This document shows positions 7,727 to 18,813 of a DNA stretch of 64,000 nt, in pieces. Source of the stretch: Acidovorax sp. RAC01 (GTDB lineage Bacteria > Pseudomonadota > Gammaproteobacteria > Burkholderiales > Burkholderiaceae_C); contig NZ_CP016447.1 of assembly GCF_001714725.1 (NCBI RefSeq), positions 3,901,501 through 3,965,500 on the forward strand, read 5' to 3'. The notes below the pieces were generated by a model. That model did no database searches. It saw nothing but the letters and a program-made list of their open reading frames with translations, and was not told where the DNA came from. Numbering within the stretch: position 1 is the stretch's first letter; every line of letters starts with the position of its first letter. A program made the position numbers and the translations under genes.

Positions 7727-8578
7727 CTACGGCTGACTCAGATGCTCCATCTGCCAAGCGCTGGGCGATTGCCCCGAGGCCCGTTGAAACGCTCGCGCGA
7801 ATGCGGTGGCATTACCGTAGCCCACCTGAGAGGCCACCGCCTTCACTGCCTGCCCTTGCGCGAGTAGGTTGCGGGCAACCGCCATGCGCCAGTGGGTCAA
7901 GTAGGTCAACGGCGGTATGCCCACCACCTGGACAAAGCGCAGGGCAAAGGCAGACCGGGACAGGTGCGCCAGCTCCGCCATGCTGTCAAGCGTCCAGTCG
8001 TGCTCTGGCGATTCGTGCAGCATGGACAGCACCACACCCAGACGGCTGTCGACCATGGCCTCCAGCACACCGCCGGACAGCAGTTGCCGATCAATCAGGT
8101 GACGCACAAGCACCACGAAGGTGTATTGCAGCAGGCGGTCGATCGCTGCCCGATAACCAAAAGCACGTGCCTCGGCCTCCTCGAACAGCAGCTCTACCGG
8201 TCGCTGCAGCGATGACGTGGCGGTCAAGTCAATCACCGTGACGTCCGGCAAGATCATGTCCAGCGGCGGCGCCAATTCACTGAGGGTGGCGCACATCAGG
8301 TCCACCCCCTGCGGCCCTGAGCCCTGAACCCAGTGCTCCAACGCGCGGGGAAGCAACAGCACGCTGGGCGCCCGCACGTTCAGCGGCGCAAAGCCCTTGC
8401 GCGTCAGTTGCAGCTCGCCGCGACTCAGCAGGTGCATCGTCCCCTGCTTGAGGCCGTCAGCCTCGGATCCCTGCGTCAGGGTACAGAGATTTCCCGAGAA
8501 AAACATGCGCGCCGTGGGGGTGAACCGTAACAGCTGGTTCAGCAGAGAGGCGTTCGGCAAGGGAGTGCTTTGGTTCAA
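7727..8578 (-). CDS. AraC-family transcriptional regulator, cupin_6 type
   Basis: The 283-residue protein has an N-terminal cupin-like effector domain and a C-terminal AraC/XylS helix-turn-helix pair (about residues 180-280). The HTH segments include LAHLSRSAFALRF and the second-helix signature VGYGNATAFARAFQRASG. Proteins of this subfamily often control oxidoreductase or exporter genes in response to small organic or electrophilic compounds. It is on the same strand as, and 124 bases upstream of, msrA, and diverges from glnS. I infer that it controls the redox cluster, but no operator can be read with confidence in the short gaps. Confidence 0.88.
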   Translation of the reverse strand: MNQSTPLPNASLLNQLLRFTPTARMFFSGNLCTLTQGSEADGLKQGTMHLLSRGELQLTRKGFAPLNVRAPSVLLLPRALEHWVQGSGPQGVDLMCATLSELAPPLDMILPDVTVIDLTATSSLQRPVELLFEEAEARAFGYRAAIDRLLQYTFVVLVRHLIDRQLLSGGVLEAMVDSRLGVVLSMLHESPEHDWTLDSMAELAHLSRSAFALRFVQVVGIPPLTYLTHWRMAVARNLLAQGQAVKAVASQVGYGNATAFARAFQRASGQSPSAWQMEHLSQP

Positions 8579-8647
8579 GCGCGTGACACCTGTTGTGGGT
8601 TAGACCTTGATTATCTTGGAGCTTCCGCCTCTCCTTAGAATGACTGC

Positions 8648-10507
<1,860 letters not shown>

Positions 10508-10983
10508 TCGCTATTCCCACTCTGTGCTTGCTTAATGCCTCGTACAAATCGTCTTTGTTGAAGACATCGCCTTGCACCACTTCACTCTCAGAATCTGGGG
10601 GTAGCTATCTACTCCGTTTTGGCGAGTAGGTGAACAGATCCGGAACAACGCGCGGTTGACACGGCCACATAGGAGTTGCGGAGCGTTTGCCCGGTAAACC
10701 TGTCTTGAATCGTCCCGAGGAGATTCGAACGCGCTGCCTAAAGCAACCACGCAAGCAACGTGAGCCGTTTTTCGACACCGACGAATCTGTGCATGCGCTG
10801 GTTATGGTCGAAAAGTGAGGCGCTCTACCAAATCGCAAAAACGGCAGGAAGTACATGGGTGTGTGGCATACCTCCCCCGACAACAGGGCGCACGCTTTAC
10901 GACAAGTTGATGCGGTGTCTGGGCGAGATTGCCCATACGCACGATACCGACTGAAGTACCCGCCACCAACTTCGGCGACTAGG
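10508..10983 (+). other. Degraded intergenic region with no intact gene
   Basis: This 476-base stretch between glnS and the PEP mutase pseudogene holds no convincing gene. Short plus-strand frames exist (for example a roughly 50-codon run ending at about 10817) but they are interrupted by stops and resemble no family I recognise. A 172-codon minus-strand frame covers the same area with atypical composition. The region may be the remains of a decayed gene at the border of the foreign DNA. Confidence 0.4.
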
Positions 10984-11666
10984 ATGGCCATAATGAGCCA
11001 AATCCAACGGGGTCTACGGTTCCAGCAATTGCACACTGCCGAGGCCATCTTTCTGATGCCCAACGCTTGGGACGTTGGTAGTGCGCTGATGCTCGCGTCC
11101 TGCGGCTTTCCCGCTATCGCCACTACGAGTGCAGGCGTGGCTTTCTCGCTGGGATTCCCTGATCAAGAAGCTGCTGTGAGCAGGGAGACCATGCTGGATC
11201 GCGTGGGGTCCATTGCTGCGGCAAGTCCACTTCCTGTCTCCGCCGATCTCCAGTCGGGCTACGGTGCGAGCCCTGAAGAGGTTGGAGAAACCATCGCGGC
11301 TGCGATTCGTGCTGGTGTGGTGGGCGCGAACATCGAGGACTACAGCGGCAATCCTGCGCAAGCCCTGTTCGACAGAGAGCACGCTGTCGCGCGCGTTCGG
11401 GCAGCAAGACGCGCCGCGGACGCGTCGGGAGTTCCTTTTGTTCTGACGGCCCGATCCGATGTCTACCTGACTGGTGCGAGCAATGTTTTTGCAGAGGCCG
11501 TCGAGCGATGCAATGCGTACCGAGAGGCGGGTGCGGATTGCCTCTTTGTGCCGGGGGCTTCCGACCCCAAGACCATCGAAGCGCTCGTCCGGGAGATCAA
11601 TGCCCCCCTCACCGTGGTCATGGGCCTGACAGGTTCACCTCTCACCGTGCCCCAACTCGGATCTTT
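10984..11666 (+). pseudogene. PEP mutase/isocitrate lyase family protein, truncated by IS1071
   Basis: The reading frame encodes about 228 residues of the phosphoenolpyruvate mutase/isocitrate lyase superfamily, a TIM barrel that makes or breaks C-C or C-P bonds next to a carboxylate. Visible motifs are the substrate loop FLMPNAWDVGSA, VSADLQSGYG, the metal-binding GANIEDYSG and LTARSDVYL. IS1071 begins at 11667, so the last natural residues are replaced by a short IS-encoded tail that stops at 11697. Members of this family are usually 250-290 residues, so the final barrel strands and helix are missing and function is doubtful. Either ATG 10984 or 10993 could start it; neither has a strong ribosome site. 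Confidence 0.85.
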
Positions 11667-11776
11667 GGGGTCTCCTCGTTTTCAGTGCAATAAGTGACGG
11701 TACGCAAAGCTAGCACTGGCGCGGGGGTGGTCTGGGTAGACCGTTGATTTCATTGACTTTCCTGTTCGCTTTGTAA
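11667..11776 (+). repeat. IS1071 copy A left inverted repeat (about 110 bp)
   Basis: The first about 110 bases match, with scattered mismatches, the reverse complement of 27055-27164. The outermost bases are GGGGTCTCCTCGTTTTCAGT. Long inverted repeats of this kind are the transposase-binding ends of IS1071. Confidence 0.9.
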
Positions 11777-11811
11777 ACGGGTATGGTGGCCTCCCACTTT
11801 TGAGGTTCACG

Positions 11812-13805
11812 ATGCAGGGTTGGCACACAACGTTTTTGGGGATGCGTGGGCTCCCCCGCGATATCAGCGACTTCGAGATGAAGGCATTTTTCACCTTCGA
11901 TGGTGCCGAGCGCGACGCAATCAATGCACGCCGAGGTGATTCCCACAAGCTTGGTCTGGCGCTCCATATTGGTTTCCTGCGCATGAGTGGGCGTTTGCTC
12001 GGTGCCTTTCGGGTAATTCCAGTAGCCTTGTGGCGCCACCTTGGCAACGAGCTTGGCATTGCAGCACCAGAAGTCGCCTCGCTGAGAGCCATGTATGAAC
12101 GCGGGCGCACGCTATTCGATCACCAACAAGTAGCCTGCACGGTCCTTGGATTCCAGTGGATGAGCGAGCACCAGCGCCGCTCACTGGTACGTGAACTGCG
12201 CGACGAAGTGGCGCGCTGCGCCGACCGCGATCAGCTACTCGTGCGGGCGCGTCAATGGCTGTACAAGAACAAGCTGGTGATCGTGCACGAGCGGGCAATT
12301 CGGACACTGATTGCGGCGGCACTTGCCCAGCTTGAAGTTGAAACAGGCACCGCCATCGCCGCCAGCGTTGATCCAGCAACACTTGATCGCTGGCGAGCCT
12401 CAGTTTCAGAGCTGCGCCCAGATGGACAAACCCAGCAGAGTTGGCTATGGGCTGCACCGGCGAAACACTCAACCCGCCAAATCAGCGAGGTACTGGAGCG
12501 CATCGACCTGCTTTACACGCTGGACGTTCATAAGCACCTGGCAGACATCCCCGATCTCATCTTGCGCCGCTACGCGCGCCGACTTGTCTCCAGGCCGCCC
12601 TCAGCCGGAGCCAAGATCAAAGAGCCAGCGCGCACCGTGGAGGTCGCATGCTTTCTTCGGTATTGCCTGTTCACCACCACAGACCAGTTGATCCTTATGG
12701 TGCAGCGCCGGATCGCCGATCTGTGGCGTCAGGCTGCCGCCGATGTCCCCGCTACCGTCAATTGGGCCGCAATGTACAAAACGCTGCTCGGCGAACTTGT
12801 TGCCTTGAGCGCGCAAGGTGCGGTGCCAGATGCTGAGTTGCGTGCCCGTCTTGAAGCCTTGATCACCGAAACCCAGAAACGCAAACCACCGAGCAGGGCC
12901 TCCCTGGTCCGCGAGGGATTGATTGATGGAATTCGCCCCGTGCGGTCGTTGCTCGTCGCCATTGCAAAGCTGCCCTGGCAGGCCACCGGCGAGCATCCTG
13001 CCATCGAGTACCTTGCCAAGCTGCAAGCTTTATATCTCAAAGGATCCAGAAAGCTGCCAGTTGAAGTGGTGGCACCAAGTCTGGGAATGATCTGGCAGGT
13101 TTCGATCTCCAGCCCAGACCGGGAACGGGCGTTTCAGGCGTTGGAGGTGGCCACCCTGTTTGCCCTGCGCCGCGCGGTGCGCAATGGCTCGGTCTGGATT
13201 GAGCACAGCCTGAGCTTTCGGGGTCGTGCGCGCTTGTTCTTCACGGACGAGCGTTGGCAGGCAGAGTCCAAGAAACACTATGCCCGTCTATCGTTACCCA
13301 GCAAGGCTGCCACTTTCTTGAAGCCTTTGCTGGCCAGAGTAACTGCCGGTGTCGATGCGGTGGCCGCTGCAGCCCGCAGTGGCGTACTGCGCGTGGATGA
13401 TGAACTCCATTTGTCGCCATTGCCCGCAGAGGACGAAGACCCAGAAGTGACCAAGCTGCGCGCGGCTTTGGATCACCGCATCGGTGAGGTTCAATTGCCG
13501 GAAGTGATTCTGGCCGTTGACGCCCAGGTGCGCTTTAGCTGGATCATGCTCGGACGTGAGCCGCGCTCTACCGACGAGCTGCTGATGGTCTATGCCGGCA
13601 TCATGGCCCACGGCACCAGTCTGACTGCGGTCGAATGCGCGCGCATGATTCCGCAATTGTCTGCCACCAGCATTCGCCAGGCCATGCGCTGGGCGCGGGA
13701 CGAACGGCGTCTGAGCCAGGCCTGCCAGGCTGTGCTGGAATTCATGCAGCGACACCCGATTGCCGCCACCTGGGGGCGGTCCGATTTGGCATCTTCTGAC
13801 ATGAT
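11812..13805 (+). pseudogene. tnpA: IS1071 transposase, 5' part (interrupted)
   Basis: This is the N-terminal about 665 residues of the 971-residue IS1071 transposase, starting MQGWHTTFLGMRGLPRD. The sequence equals that of copy B until the codons at 13801-13805, where the 12.3-kb transposon enters. The rest of the gene resumes at 26095. A short read-through tail ends just inside the inserted element. The catalytic domain of the DDE enzyme is split, so this copy should not make active transposase and would depend on copy B. Confidence 0.95.
13801..13805 (+). repeat. Target site duplication ATGAT (left)
   Basis: ATGAT directly precedes the GGGGTTCTAAGCC transposon end and is repeated at 26095-26099. 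In the uninterrupted IS1071 copy B the same place (about 61608-61612) has a single ATGAT. Confidence 0.95.
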
Positions 13806-13840
13806 GGGGTTCTAAGCCGGAACCGCCGAAAATTCCGTCA
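13806..13840 (+). repeat. Tn3-family left inverted repeat
   Basis: 35-bp terminal repeat beginning GGGGTTCTAAGCCGGAACC. It matches the reverse complement of 26060-26094 at 33 of 35 positions. Confidence 0.95.
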
Positions 13841-14257
13841 GCCGATCAACGTGGCTTGTCCCGCGCCCGGTCGATGGGGTAGACCCAACAGTCGTGTCAC
13901 TAGCCGCCATTTCGATCACGGCAATGCCAGCCGGACGTCACGTCCAGATTGTTCCGGTCTGGATGAGGCCGACTGACGTCTCGGATGACGGGTGGCATAC
14001 AACTGCTGTGAGTCCTGCAGGGGGGCAGCTGCCTGACCGGACGGCGAGCATCAGCCCATCTCATGTATTAGTCATGTCAGCTTTGACACTGCGCACGCGA
14101 CGGCACCCGACCCATTGCAGCCGGTCATCTTTCAAACACCAGCTGCCGAACTTAGGCCGACAGCCGCCAACTGCCCCGCGCTGAATTGACTAGCGTTCGC
14201 TCCATGAAGTTTGAGTGGCCATTGATTTCATTCGACGGGGGTACAAGCGGGACGCCC
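13841..14257. other. Non-coding left shoulder of the transposon with a resolvase-start vestige
   Basis: This 417-base stretch between the left inverted repeat and the TctC pseudogene contains no convincing gene; a 96-codon plus-strand frame at 13894-14184 has no recognisable features. Its first 36 bases (13841-13876) match 37562-37597 with three mismatches. In the second place those bases span the start codon of a serine resolvase and the end of the gene before it. The match suggests that this end once lay next to such a resolvase. Confidence 0.6.
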
Positions 14258-15265
14258 TCAGTCCCCAACAATTTTCCGCTCTCGGATCAGCTTGCCGAAT
14301 CGCACACCGTCCTCCAGCGCTTTGGCATGGAATTGAGCGGGCGTCATCGGTGCTGGCTCGCCACCGAGTGCCGCGATGCGCTCGCGTGGACCGGGCAAGG
14401 CAAGAGCCTTGTTGATCTCGCGGTTGAGCCGATTAACGAAGTCAGCAGGCGTGCCGGCGGGGGCGTACAGCCCGAACACGGTGTCCGCATCGAAGCCTTT
14501 TAGGCCGACCTCGTCGAGCGTCGGCACATCCGGGAACAAGGGCGAGCGCTTCAAACTCCCAACCGCCAGCAGCTTGAGTTTGCCGGCCTTGATGTGCGGC
14601 ATCGCCACGCCGGGATCGAATAGGAAATCCAGCTGTCCGGCCAGTAGATCAGTCAATGCCGGGGCTGCACCCCGATAGGGGACGTGCGTGGCGAACACGT
14701 TCGCCTGCGACTTCATCATCTCTGCCGCCAGGTGCGGAGAACTGCCATTGCCGGGAGAGCCGAATGACAGCTTGCCCGGCCTGGCCTTGAGTTGTGCAAG
14801 AAATTCCTTGGCATCCTTCGCGGGAAAGCCCGGCGATGTGACCAGGAACACGAGCACCCGTGCAACCGCAGCCACGGGCTCCAAATCTTTGGAAGGGTCG
14901 AACGACATTTTGGGATAGATGTGCGGATTGACCGACACCATGCCTTCCGAACTCATCAGCAAGGTGTAGCCGTCGGGCGCCGCGCGGGCCACTGCCTCCC
15001 CGCCGATGTTGCCGCCCGCGCCGCTCCGGTTCTCCACAACCACGGGCTGGCCCAAGGCCTCCTGCAAGGACTGCGTGACTGAGCGTGCGATCTGGTCCGC
15101 GGCGCCACCGGGTGGAAAGTTGACGATGATCTTGACTGGTTTAGACGGTCATGCTTGGCCCAATGCCAGGCATGGCACCACCAGGGACAGCGCCGCGACG
15201 GCTGCCATCACCGCGCGCCTGCCAGCCTGCGCGCGGGGGCGGCAGGCAAAACCTAATTTGTTCAT
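14258..15265 (-). pseudogene. TctC-family solute-binding protein with an in-frame stop codon
   Basis: The coding frame spans 335 codons of a Bug/TctC periplasmic binding protein of tripartite tricarboxylate transporters. It starts at 15265 after a GGAGA ribosome site with a typical signal peptide (MNKLGFA to LVVPCLALGQA). Directly after the predicted cleavage region a TGA at 15149-15151 interrupts the frame, and the same frame continues PSKPVKIIVNFPPGG to the natural end. In relatives this position is usually tryptophan (QAWPSKPVKII), so one TGG-to-TGA change explains it. Unless the stop is read through, only the signal peptide is made. It is the last gene of the operon and may duplicate the role of the intact binding protein upstream. 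Confidence 0.85.
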
Positions 15266-15358
15266 GGGTGTCTCCAGGTGTGTATATGCGCGACGTGTGG
15301 CCGGAACGTGGCGTAGCCACTCCCGGCCGGTCTCAGGCGCCAAGGGAACGCGCCGGAC

Positions 15359-16333
15359 TCAGTCCAGCGAAATGCCGCGTTCCTTGATCAGGCGTGGCCA
15401 GAACTGGCCTTCCTGGGCCCAGTGCTTTTGCATGGTCGCGGCGTCGGAGGGCGTCGGCTCAATGCCCATGGTGGCGAACTGGGTCCGCACGGCATCCGAC
15501 TGGATGGCCTTTTGCAGCTCGGTGCTGAGCTTGGCCACGATCTCCTTGGGTGTGGACGACGGAACGACGAGGCCCTGCCACGCTACGGCCTCGGTATCTG
15601 TGTAGCCCAACTCCATCAGCGTGGGCACATCCGGCATGGATGCCAGGCGCGACTTGGAGAAGGTGGCAAGCGGCTTGAGCTTGCCGGCCTTCATCATTTG
15701 CATGCCAGCAGCCGAGTCCACCACCATCAGCGGCAACTGCCCACCCACGACGTCCTGGATCGCTGGCGCCGCGCCGCGGTAGGCCACATGCACAAGGTCT
15801 ACGTTGTTGCGGGCCTTGAGCATCTCCATGGCCAGGTGGTGCGGGCTACCGACGCCTGGCGTGGCAAAGCTGAGCTTGCCTGGGTTGGCCTTGGCGGCCG
15901 CGATCAGTGCCTTCACATCGCTATAGCCAGCATTCGGGTTGACGGCCAACAGCAACGGGAACCGCGCCATCATGCCAATGGACGTGAAGTCCTTCTGCGG
16001 GTCGTACGAAAGCTTCTTGAACAGGGCCGTGTTGAACACAAGCGTGCCGTTGTCGGCCGTGAATACGGTGTAACCGTCACCCGGCGACTTGGCCACGTTC
16101 TCGGCGCCAATCACCGTGGCACCGCCTGGCTTGTTGTCGATCAGCACTGGCTGGCCGAGCTGTGTGGACAGTTGTGAGCCCACTGCACGCCCCAGCGCAT
16201 CCGAGCCACCGCCGGCCGCGTAGGCCACGACCCAGCGCACAGGCTTCGCGGGAAAGTTGTCGGCGTGGGCTGCGCCAAGGTAACTGCTGGCCACGAAGGT
16301 GGCTGCCATCAAGAGGGAACGTCGGGTCGTCAT
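15359..16333 (-). CDS. Tripartite tricarboxylate transporter (TctC/Bug) solute-binding protein
   Basis: The 324-residue protein has a Sec signal peptide (MTTRRSLLMAATFVASSYLGAAHA) followed by a mature Bug-type domain. Family segments include PVRWVVAYAAGGGSDALGR, GQPVLIDNKPGGAT, VPYRGAAP-like HVAYRGAAPAIQD and MPDVPTLMELGY. It would bind an organic acid in the periplasm. The TctA/TctB membrane partners are not encoded nearby, which is common for Bug proteins. Its place behind three catabolic genes suggests that the ligand is their substrate, possibly mandelate or phenylglyoxylate; that is inference. The start follows a GGAGAC ribosome site. Confidence 0.9.
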   Translation of the reverse strand: MTTRRSLLMAATFVASSYLGAAHADNFPAKPVRWVVAYAAGGGSDALGRAVGSQLSTQLGQPVLIDNKPGGATVIGAENVAKSPGDGYTVFTADNGTLVFNTALFKKLSYDPQKDFTSIGMMARFPLLLAVNPNAGYSDVKALIAAAKANPGKLSFATPGVGSPHHLAMEMLKARNNVDLVHVAYRGAAPAIQDVVGGQLPLMVVDSAAGMQMMKAGKLKPLATFSKSRLASMPDVPTLMELGYTDTEAVAWQGLVVPSSTPKEIVAKLSTELQKAIQSDAVRTQFATMGIEPTPSDAATMQKHWAQEGQFWPRLIKERGISLD

Positions 16334-16387
16334 GTTGTCTCCGTTAGTTGAGGAAGGGAAAGTGTTTTATTGAGCGGCTGGCGTCGC

Positions 16388-17311
16388 TTAGCCGGTTTGG
16401 CGTGCCTGAACCAACCGCACGATCTGCAGTAGCGTGCGTGTGCAGGGCACAGGAACGCCAAAGGTCACTGCAGCGGCCACCACCGCGCCGTTGATGAACT
16501 CGATTTCGGTCGGCCTGCCGGCCAGCACGTCCTGCAGCATTGAGGGCTTGTGGCCCACATGGCGTGCGATGGCGTCGGCCACGCGCGCCTTGCAGGCATC
16601 TGCGTGGACCGCGATGCCCTGCGCCTGCGCGACGGCCAGCACCTCGTCGACCACGGCGAACGCCAGGGCCCGACCGTCTTCGATCGCGCCAAGTTGGTCC
16701 ACCGTGCACTGGGTCGCGGTGCAAATGCTGTTGAGGGCAGCGTTGAAGGCCACCTTCTCCCAGATGGCGGTCCACACCGCGGCATCGGCGGTACAGGCTA
16801 GACCGGCTTCGTCAAGTGCCTGCGCCACGGTGGCCACGAAAGGCCGATCCTGCCCGTCCGCTGACATCAGCCGCACCACGCCCTGGCCGTGCGAGTGCAC
16901 ATGGCCGGGCCCCACCAGGTCGGCAGGCCAGGTGGTCACGCCGATCAGGATGCGCTCCGCGGAAACGTGCTGGCCGATGACCTCCACGTTGCCCAGGCCG
17001 TTCTGCAGCGACAGCACATAGGTCTGGGGGCCGATCAAGCGGGCCACGCCAGCCAGGGCGCTCGCTGTGTGCAGGGTCTTGGTGAACACCAGCACCAGAT
17101 CCGGCTGGCCTTCGGCCTGTTCCGGTCGGCAGGCGCGCAGGGCGCGGATGTTGCGCTCACCCCGGTCGTTGTGCAGACGCAGTCCTTGCGACTGGATGGC
17201 CTGCAGGTGGGCGGCATTCACATCGACCAGCGTCACATCGTGACCCTGCTCGGCCAACAAGCCACCAAACAGCGATCCCATGGCGCCAGCGCCTACGACT
17301 GTGATCTTCAT
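16388..17311 (-). CDS. Ketopantoate reductase (PanE/ApbA) family NAD(P)-dependent 2-hydroxyacid dehydrogenase
   Basis: The 307-residue protein opens with the dinucleotide-binding motif GAGAMGSLFGG and has the C-terminal helical domain of the PanE family. The catalytic lysine region reads IWEKVAFNAALNS. PanE itself reduces ketopantoate for pantothenate synthesis, but paralogues act on other 2-keto acids, and NAD-dependent D-mandelate dehydrogenases of enterococci belong to this family. Here it lies 12 bases behind an aldehyde dehydrogenase and in an operon with a benzoylformate decarboxylase homologue. I therefore infer that it oxidises a 2-hydroxy acid such as D-mandelate to the keto acid. 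Ketopantoate reduction is the alternative. Confidence 0.82.
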   Translation of the reverse strand: MKITVVGAGAMGSLFGGLLAEQGHDVTLVDVNAAHLQAIQSQGLRLHNDRGERNIRALRACRPEQAEGQPDLVLVFTKTLHTASALAGVARLIGPQTYVLSLQNGLGNVEVIGQHVSAERILIGVTTWPADLVGPGHVHSHGQGVVRLMSADGQDRPFVATVAQALDEAGLACTADAAVWTAIWEKVAFNAALNSICTATQCTVDQLGAIEDGRALAFAVVDEVLAVAQAQGIAVHADACKARVADAIARHVGHKPSMLQDVLAGRPTEIEFINGAVVAAAVTFGVPVPCTRTLLQIVRLVQARQTG

Positions 17312-17323
17312 GGGGTCCACCTG

Positions 17324-18775
17324 TCAGAACGGGTAGTGCCGCTCGGTGGTCTGCACCGTGATCCAGCGCAGCTCGGTGAATGCGTCGATGCCGGCGCGGC
17401 CGCCGAAGTGGCCATATCCGGACTCCTTCACGCCGCCGAAGGGCATCTGAGGTTCGTCGTGCACGGTCGGCGCGTTGATGTGGCAGATGCCCGACTCGAT
17501 GCGCTGGGCCACGTTCCAGGCCCGGGCGACATCGCGGCTGAAGACCGCAGCCGACAGGCCGAAGGCGTTGTCGTTGGCGCAAGCAACGGCTGCATCGACG
17601 CCTTCCACGCGCACGATGGGCTTGACCGGGCCGAAGCTCTCTTCCTGGTAGATGCGCATGGTGGGCGTCACGTGGTCGAGCAGCGTAGCCGGCATCAGCG
17701 TGGAGTCGGCCTTGCCACCGCAGACCAGCGTGGCGCCCTTGGCCAGCGCGTCGTCGATCAGCGCGTTGCAGCGCTCCACCGTACGCATGTCGACCACCGA
17801 GCCCAGCACCACCGGACCCTTGCGCGGATCGCCCAGCGGCAGCGCCTGTGCCTTGGCGGCCAGCTTGGCGACGAAGGCGTCGGCGACCCTCGTGTCCACG
17901 ATGATGCGTTCGGTGGACATGCAGATCTGGCCCGAATTGGCGAAGGCGCCGAAAGCCGCGCCGTTCACGGCGGCGTCCAGGTCCGCATCCTCCAGCACCA
18001 GCAGGGGGGCCTTGCCGCCCAGTTCGAGCACGGCCGGCTTGAGGTGCTGCGCGCACAGCGCGGCGATGATCCGGCCCACGTGCGTGGAACCGGTGAAGTT
18101 GACGCGGCGCACGGCAGGGTGGGCGACCATGGCCTCGACCACGGCGCCGGCGTCGGCCGGGTCGTTGGTCACGAAGTTCACCACGCCCGGCGGCAGGCCG
18201 GCCTCCTGCAGCGCCTCGATGATGAGGCCGTGCGTGGCGGGCGACAGCTCCGAGCCCTTGAGCACGACGGTGTTGCCGCAGGCCAGTGGCGTCGCCACCG
18301 CGCGCACACCAAGGATCACCGGCGCATTCCACGGTGCCATGCCCAGTACCACGCCGGCGGCCTGGCGCACGCCCATGGCCAGGCTGCCCGGTACGTCGGA
18401 GGGGATGACCTCACCGCCGACCTGGGTGGTCAGCGAAGCAGCTTCCTGCAGCATGCCTGCGGCCACGTGCACATTGAAGCCCGCCCAGATGGCCGAGCTA
18501 CCGGTCTCCGCTGCCATGGCGGCGGTGAAGGCATCAGCCTTGGCTTCCAGTGCCGCGGCGGCCTTCAGCAGCAGGCCGCGGCGGGCGCCGGGGCCCATGC
18601 GCGACCAGGCCGGGAAGGCGCGCTTGGCGGCCTCGACCGCGCGCACGGCATCGGCCACCGAGGCCGCCGGGGCGCGCGTGGCGACCTCGCCGTCCAGCGG
18701 GTTGCGCCGCTCGAAGAAGCGTTCGTGGCTGGCCAGGCACTTTTCGCCGTTGATGAGAAGTTGGATCTGCTGCAT
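17324..18775 (-). CDS. Aldehyde dehydrogenase, benzaldehyde/vanillin dehydrogenase-like
   Basis: The 483-residue protein is an NAD(P)-dependent aldehyde dehydrogenase. The general base glutamate lies in ELGGKAP and the nucleophilic cysteine in NSGQICMS; MAPWNAPV and FTGST mark the nucleotide-binding region. Overall it looks like aromatic aldehyde dehydrogenases (vanillin, salicylaldehyde, benzaldehyde types). It would oxidise the aldehyde released by the decarboxylase encoded just upstream to the acid, giving benzoate if the pathway is mandelate. The ATG at 18775 is preceded by GGAGA at the right distance, whereas the ATG at 18787 is not. Confidence 0.9.
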   Translation of the reverse strand: MQQIQLLINGEKCLASHERFFERRNPLDGEVATRAPAASVADAVRAVEAAKRAFPAWSRMGPGARRGLLLKAAAALEAKADAFTAAMAAETGSSAIWAGFNVHVAAGMLQEAASLTTQVGGEVIPSDVPGSLAMGVRQAAGVVLGMAPWNAPVILGVRAVATPLACGNTVVLKGSELSPATHGLIIEALQEAGLPPGVVNFVTNDPADAGAVVEAMVAHPAVRRVNFTGSTHVGRIIAALCAQHLKPAVLELGGKAPLLVLEDADLDAAVNGAAFGAFANSGQICMSTERIIVDTRVADAFVAKLAAKAQALPLGDPRKGPVVLGSVVDMRTVERCNALIDDALAKGATLVCGGKADSTLMPATLLDHVTPTMRIYQEESFGPVKPIVRVEGVDAAVACANDNAFGLSAAVFSRDVARAWNVAQRIESGICHINAPTVHDEPQMPFGGVKESGYGHFGGRAGIDAFTELRWITVQTTERHYPF

Positions 18776-18813
18776 GTGTGTCTCCACGGGTTGAAATCAA
18801 GGGCGCGCGGCGG

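Noticed and set aside
10715..10835. tRNA-like strings GATTCGAAC and GCGCTCTACC
   Set aside because: They resemble T-arm and D-arm complements but are about 100 bases apart, with no acceptor stem or CCA pairing, so no tRNA is supported.
10605..11123. 172-codon minus-strand frame behind glnS
   Set aside because: It overlaps the PEP mutase gene, has irregular composition and no family signature.
13894..14184. 96-codon plus-strand frame in the transposon's left shoulder
   Set aside because: It has no ribosome site, no homologous features and lies where cargo boundaries are degraded.
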